DNA of 7,580 nt from NCBI GenBank assembly GCA_945982465.1, contig CAMFSB010000073.1, forward strand, positions 1 through 7,580. The letters run 5' to 3'. Shown here piece by piece: positions 5,689 to 7,580 of this stretch. This DNA comes from an uncultured Faecalibacterium sp. (GTDB taxonomy: Bacteria > Bacillota > Clostridia > Oscillospirales > Ruminococcaceae). Position numbers and translations under genes: made by a program. Every line of letters starts with the position of its first letter. The stretch's first letter is position 1. The notes below the pieces were generated by a model, which saw nothing but the letters and a program-made list of their open reading frames with translations, was not told where the DNA came from and did not search any database.

Positions 5689-6371
5689 TGCAGGCATTTT
5701 TGCAAAACATCCCCAGCGTGATCTACGACATGCCCTTTGCCATTTGGGAGACCTTTTACATCACGGTGCTCTCTACCTTTTTTGCGCTGGTGCTGGGCCT
5801 GCCGCTGGGCGTATTGCTGGTGGCCGGCAGCGAGAACGGCGTGTTCCCCCTGCCCCGCTGGCTGATGCGGGCGCTGGACGTGGCGATCAACCTGCTGCGC
5901 TCCATCCCGTTTTTGATTTTGATGATCCTGGTGTTTCCGCTGTCGCGGCTGATCATCGGCACCACCGTGGGCACCAACGCCACCATCGTACCGCTGGTAT
6001 GCGCGGCGTTCCCCTTTGTGGCGCGCCTGGTAGAGGGCAGCCTGCGCGAGGTGGACGCGGGCGTGATCGAGGCCGCGCAGAGTATGGGCGCCACGCCCAT
6101 GCAGATCATCTGCAAGGTGATGATCCCCGAAAGCCTGCCCAGCCTGATCTCCAACATCACCATCGCCCTGACCACCATTCTGGGCTACTCGGCTATGTCG
6201 GGCGCCATTGGCGGCGGCGGCCTTGGCAAAATCGCCATCAGCTACGGCTACTACCGCTACCAGACCAGCGTGATGGTGGTGGCGGTGATCCTGCTGATTT
6301 TGATGGTGCAGGCGTTCCAGACCGTCGGCACCCGCCTGACCATCGCCTGCGACAAGCGCCTGCGCAAATAA
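5688..6371 (+). CDS. metI: Methionine ABC transporter permease MetI
   Basis: 227-residue inner-membrane permease of the MetI family, standard length. The ATG overlaps the metN TGA, with GAGGAGG (5671-5677) ten bases upstream. Several hydrophobic segments are visible, including FYITVLSTFFALVLGLPLGVLLVAG (23-47), around INLLRSIPFLILMILVFPLSRLII (67-90), TIVPLVCAAFPFVARLV (99-115), LISNITIALTTILGYSAMSGAIGGGGLG, and VMVVAVILLILMVQAF; about five transmembrane helices are expected. The cytoplasmic coupling loop that docks onto MetN is EAAQSMGATPMQIICKVMIP (128-147), the EAA---G motif of importer permeases. LRSIPFLIL and GAIGGGGLGKIAI are typical of MetI. Two copies should assemble with a MetN dimer. 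It is the last gene before a strong terminator. Confidence 0.97.
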   Translation: MQAFLQNIPSVIYDMPFAIWETFYITVLSTFFALVLGLPLGVLLVAGSENGVFPLPRWLMRALDVAINLLRSIPFLILMILVFPLSRLIIGTTVGTNATIVPLVCAAFPFVARLVEGSLREVDAGVIEAAQSMGATPMQIICKVMIPESLPSLISNITIALTTILGYSAMSGAIGGGGLGKIAISYGYYRYQTSVMVVAVILLILMVQAFQTVGTRLTIACDKRLRK

Positions 6372-6376
6372 ACCGC

Positions 6377-6408
6377 ACCGCCGCGGGCACTGCCCTGCGG
6401 CGGTTTTT
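6377..6408 (+). terminator. Intrinsic terminator after metI
   Basis: ACCGCCGC (6377-6384) pairs with GCGGCGGT (6397-6404). An inner GGGC/GCCC stem closes an ACT loop, one T bulges at 6396, and TTTTT (6404-6408) follows. It begins five bases after the metI stop. It should reduce or stop transcription into metA. Confidence 0.85.
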
Positions 6409-6419
6409 GTAGCCCGGCC

Positions 6420-6435
6420 GCCGGGTATGCCCGGC
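6420..6435 (+). other. Short hairpin in the metI-metA gap
   Basis: GCCGGG-TATG-CCCGGC, a perfect 6-bp stem with a 4-nt loop, lies between the metI terminator and the metA ribosome binding site (AAAAAGGA, 6446-6453). No convincing -35/-10 pair was found in 6409-6463, so a metA promoter is not evident. Confidence 0.3.
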
Positions 6436-6463
6436 ACATCACAACAAAAAGGATGTTTGCCCT

Positions 6464-7396
6464 ATGCCGCTGATCATTCCCCGCACCCTGCCCGCCTTTG
6501 ACGCTCTGACCGGCGAAAATATCTTTGTGATGCACCACGAACGGGCTGCGTCGCAGCACATCCGCCCGCTGCGCATCCTGATCCTGAACCTGATGCCCAC
6601 CAAGATCACCACCGAAACGCAGATCGCCCGCCTGCTGGCCAACACGCCTTTGCAGGTGCAGGTCACGCTGCTGCAAACCGCCAGCCACGAGGCCAGCCAC
6701 GTTTCGCCCGCCCACATCGGCGCGTTTTACAAAACCTTTGACCAGATCCAGCACGAGCGCTTCGACGGCATGATCATCACCGGCGCGCCGGTGGAAACCA
6801 TCGACTTTGAGCAGGTGGACTACTGGCCGGAGCTGTGCCGCATTATGGATTTCAGCGTGACCAATGTGTATTCCACGCTGCATGTGTGCTGGGGCGCGCA
6901 GGCCGGGCTGTACTACCACTACGGCGTAAAAAAGGAGCTTTTGCCCGCCAAGATGTTCGGCGTGTTCGAGCACCGGGTCACCCGGCCCGCAAACCCCTTG
7001 GTGCGCGGCTTTGACGAAACGTTTTATGCTCCCCACAGCCGCCACACCGGCGTGTGCCGGGAGGATATCGACCGGTGCGGCGCACTGCGCATCCTGGCCG
7101 AGAGCGACGAGGCCGGGCCGTTTTTGCTGAGCATCGAGGACGGGCGGCAGATCTTTGTCACCGGCCACCCGGAATACGACAAGGACACGCTGGGCAGCGA
7201 GTACCGCCGCGACAAAGCCAAGGGCCTGCCCATCGCCGTGCCCAAAAACTATTACCCGGACGACGACCCCGCCCGCGAGCCGCTGTTTCGCTGGCGGGCG
7301 CACGCCCATCTGCTGTATTCCAACTGGCTGAACTATTATGTCTACCAGAACACCCCCTACCGGCTGACCGAGCTGCAAAGCCTGAAAAAGCCGTAA
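6464..7396 (+). CDS. metA: Homoserine O-acetyltransferase (MetA family)
   Basis: 310-residue cytoplasmic enzyme that acylates homoserine, the committed step of methionine synthesis. The ATG follows AAAAAGGA (6446-6453) by ten bases; an ATG at 6453 is out of frame. The N-terminus [15 protein letters not shown] and the ending [14 protein letters not shown] segment ([14 protein letters not shown]) span the whole family length, and residue numbers match E. coli MetA without gaps at the key sites. Visible are catalytic C142 (HVCWGAQA), H235 and E237 (TGHPEYD) and K47 (MPTKI). Residue 111 is Glu ([10 protein letters not shown]). In MetA enzymes Gly111 goes with succinyl-CoA use (E. coli) and Glu111 with acetyl-CoA use (Bacillus cereus), so this protein probably makes O-acetylhomoserine although many databases would label it a succinyltransferase. 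It lies 92 nt after metI, past a terminator, and so may be expressed by read-through from the T-box operon. Confidence 0.96.
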   Translation: MPLIIPRTLPAFDALTGENIFVMHHERAASQHIRPLRILILNLMPTKITTETQIARLLANTPLQVQVTLLQTASHEASHVSPAHIGAFYKTFDQIQHERFDGMIITGAPVETIDFEQVDYWPELCRIMDFSVTNVYSTLHVCWGAQAGLYYHYGVKKELLPAKMFGVFEHRVTRPANPLVRGFDETFYAPHSRHTGVCREDIDRCGALRILAESDEAGPFLLSIEDGRQIFVTGHPEYDKDTLGSEYRRDKAKGLPIAVPKNYYPDDDPAREPLFRWRAHAHLLYSNWLNYYVYQNTPYRLTELQSLKKP

Positions 7397-7437
7397 GCGG
7401 CCGCCCGCGGCTTTGGCCGGCGGCCGCCATGGATGCA

Positions 7438-7476
7438 AAAACGCCCCGCCGTGCTTACCGCACGGCGGGGCGTTTT
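7438..7476. terminator. Bidirectional intrinsic terminator after metA
   Basis: AAAACGCCCCGCCGTGC (7438-7454) pairs perfectly, 17 bp, with 7460-7476 across a TTACC loop. The T-run at 7473-7476 ends rightward transcripts and the A-run at 7437-7441 would serve leftward ones. It marks the end of the met module and suggests a convergent neighbour beyond the window. Confidence 0.92.
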
Positions 7477-7489
7477 GTGTGTGCGGCCT

Positions 7490-7580
7490 GGCCGCGGCGC
7501 CGCGTATCGCCGGCGCGGCGGGCGGCGCATGGCCTGGCGGCGGAGTGCCTTGCTGAGGCATACGCGGCGCGGCCATGCGC
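7490..7580. repeat. Overlapping inverted repeats in non-coding GC-rich sequence
   Basis: GCGCCGCGTAT (7497-7507) is a perfect inverted match to ATACGCGGCGC (7560-7570), with GGCC (7490-7493/7571-7574) outside it. GCGCATGGCC (7525-7534) is a perfect inverted match to GGCCATGCGC (7571-7580), which reaches the window edge. A small TGCCT/AGGCA hairpin (7546-7550/7556-7560) lies between. The two long pairings cross and cannot form as one simple hairpin. No credible gene was found from 7477 to 7580. Confidence 0.45.

Noticed and set aside
7455..7580. C-terminal end of a convergent minus-strand gene at the right edge
   Set aside because: The only minus frame that stops here ends inside the terminator loop, and its Ala/Arg-rich translation has no protein-like features. 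The other two frames run on past the terminator.

Overview
The window reads as chromosomal DNA from a GC-rich member of the Clostridia, probably an Oscillospiraceae/Ruminococcaceae gut lineage near Faecalibacterium, Gemmiger or Subdoligranulum. That placement is an inference. It rests on strong G/C-ending codon use, Firmicutes-style AGGAGG ribosome binding sites, a classical T-box leader (a Firmicutes-type device), a BipA/TypA GTPase, and a MetA of the acetyl-CoA-using type. No mobile elements, tRNA or rRNA genes, or CRISPR arrays were seen.

Layout. (1) Positions 1-1016, minus strand: the N-terminal 338 codons of a metallo-beta-lactamase/beta-CASP RNA nuclease-like protein that runs off the left edge. 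(2) 1017-1321: a divergent intergenic region with an extended -10 promoter leftward and a strong sigma-A-type promoter rightward. (3) 1322-3145: typA/bipA, a ribosome-associated translational GTPase with an unusual G5 motif. (4) 3146-3715: a promoter and a complete T-box leader whose specifier reads AUG (methionine), followed by about 200 nt of strongly folded non-coding leader. (5) 3716-6371: the methionine ABC transporter genes metQ (substrate-binding lipoprotein), metN (ATPase with a C-terminal NIL domain) and metI (permease), closed by an intrinsic terminator. (6) 6464-7396: metA, homoserine O-acetyltransferase, followed by a 17-bp bidirectional terminator. (7) 7477-7580: non-coding GC-rich sequence with overlapping inverted repeats.

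The right two thirds form a methionine supply module. Uncharged tRNA-Met should bind the T-box, prevent termination at 3472-3516 and switch on methionine uptake (MetQNI). Read-through of the metI terminator, or a promoter not seen here, would add the first committed step of methionine synthesis (MetA).

The most unusual observation is MetQ. Its two halves are in the opposite order from the usual MetQ/NlpA protein. The mature protein starts with what is normally the C-terminal half (VPNDTTN, INSNYA, SPYVNV) and ends with what is normally the N-terminal half (ATPAPHCEIL, NYFQHIPYLE, HIEPMGLY). All recognised ligand-contact segments are kept. This looks like a natural circular permutation of a substrate-binding protein, exported by a twin-arginine-like lipoprotein signal.
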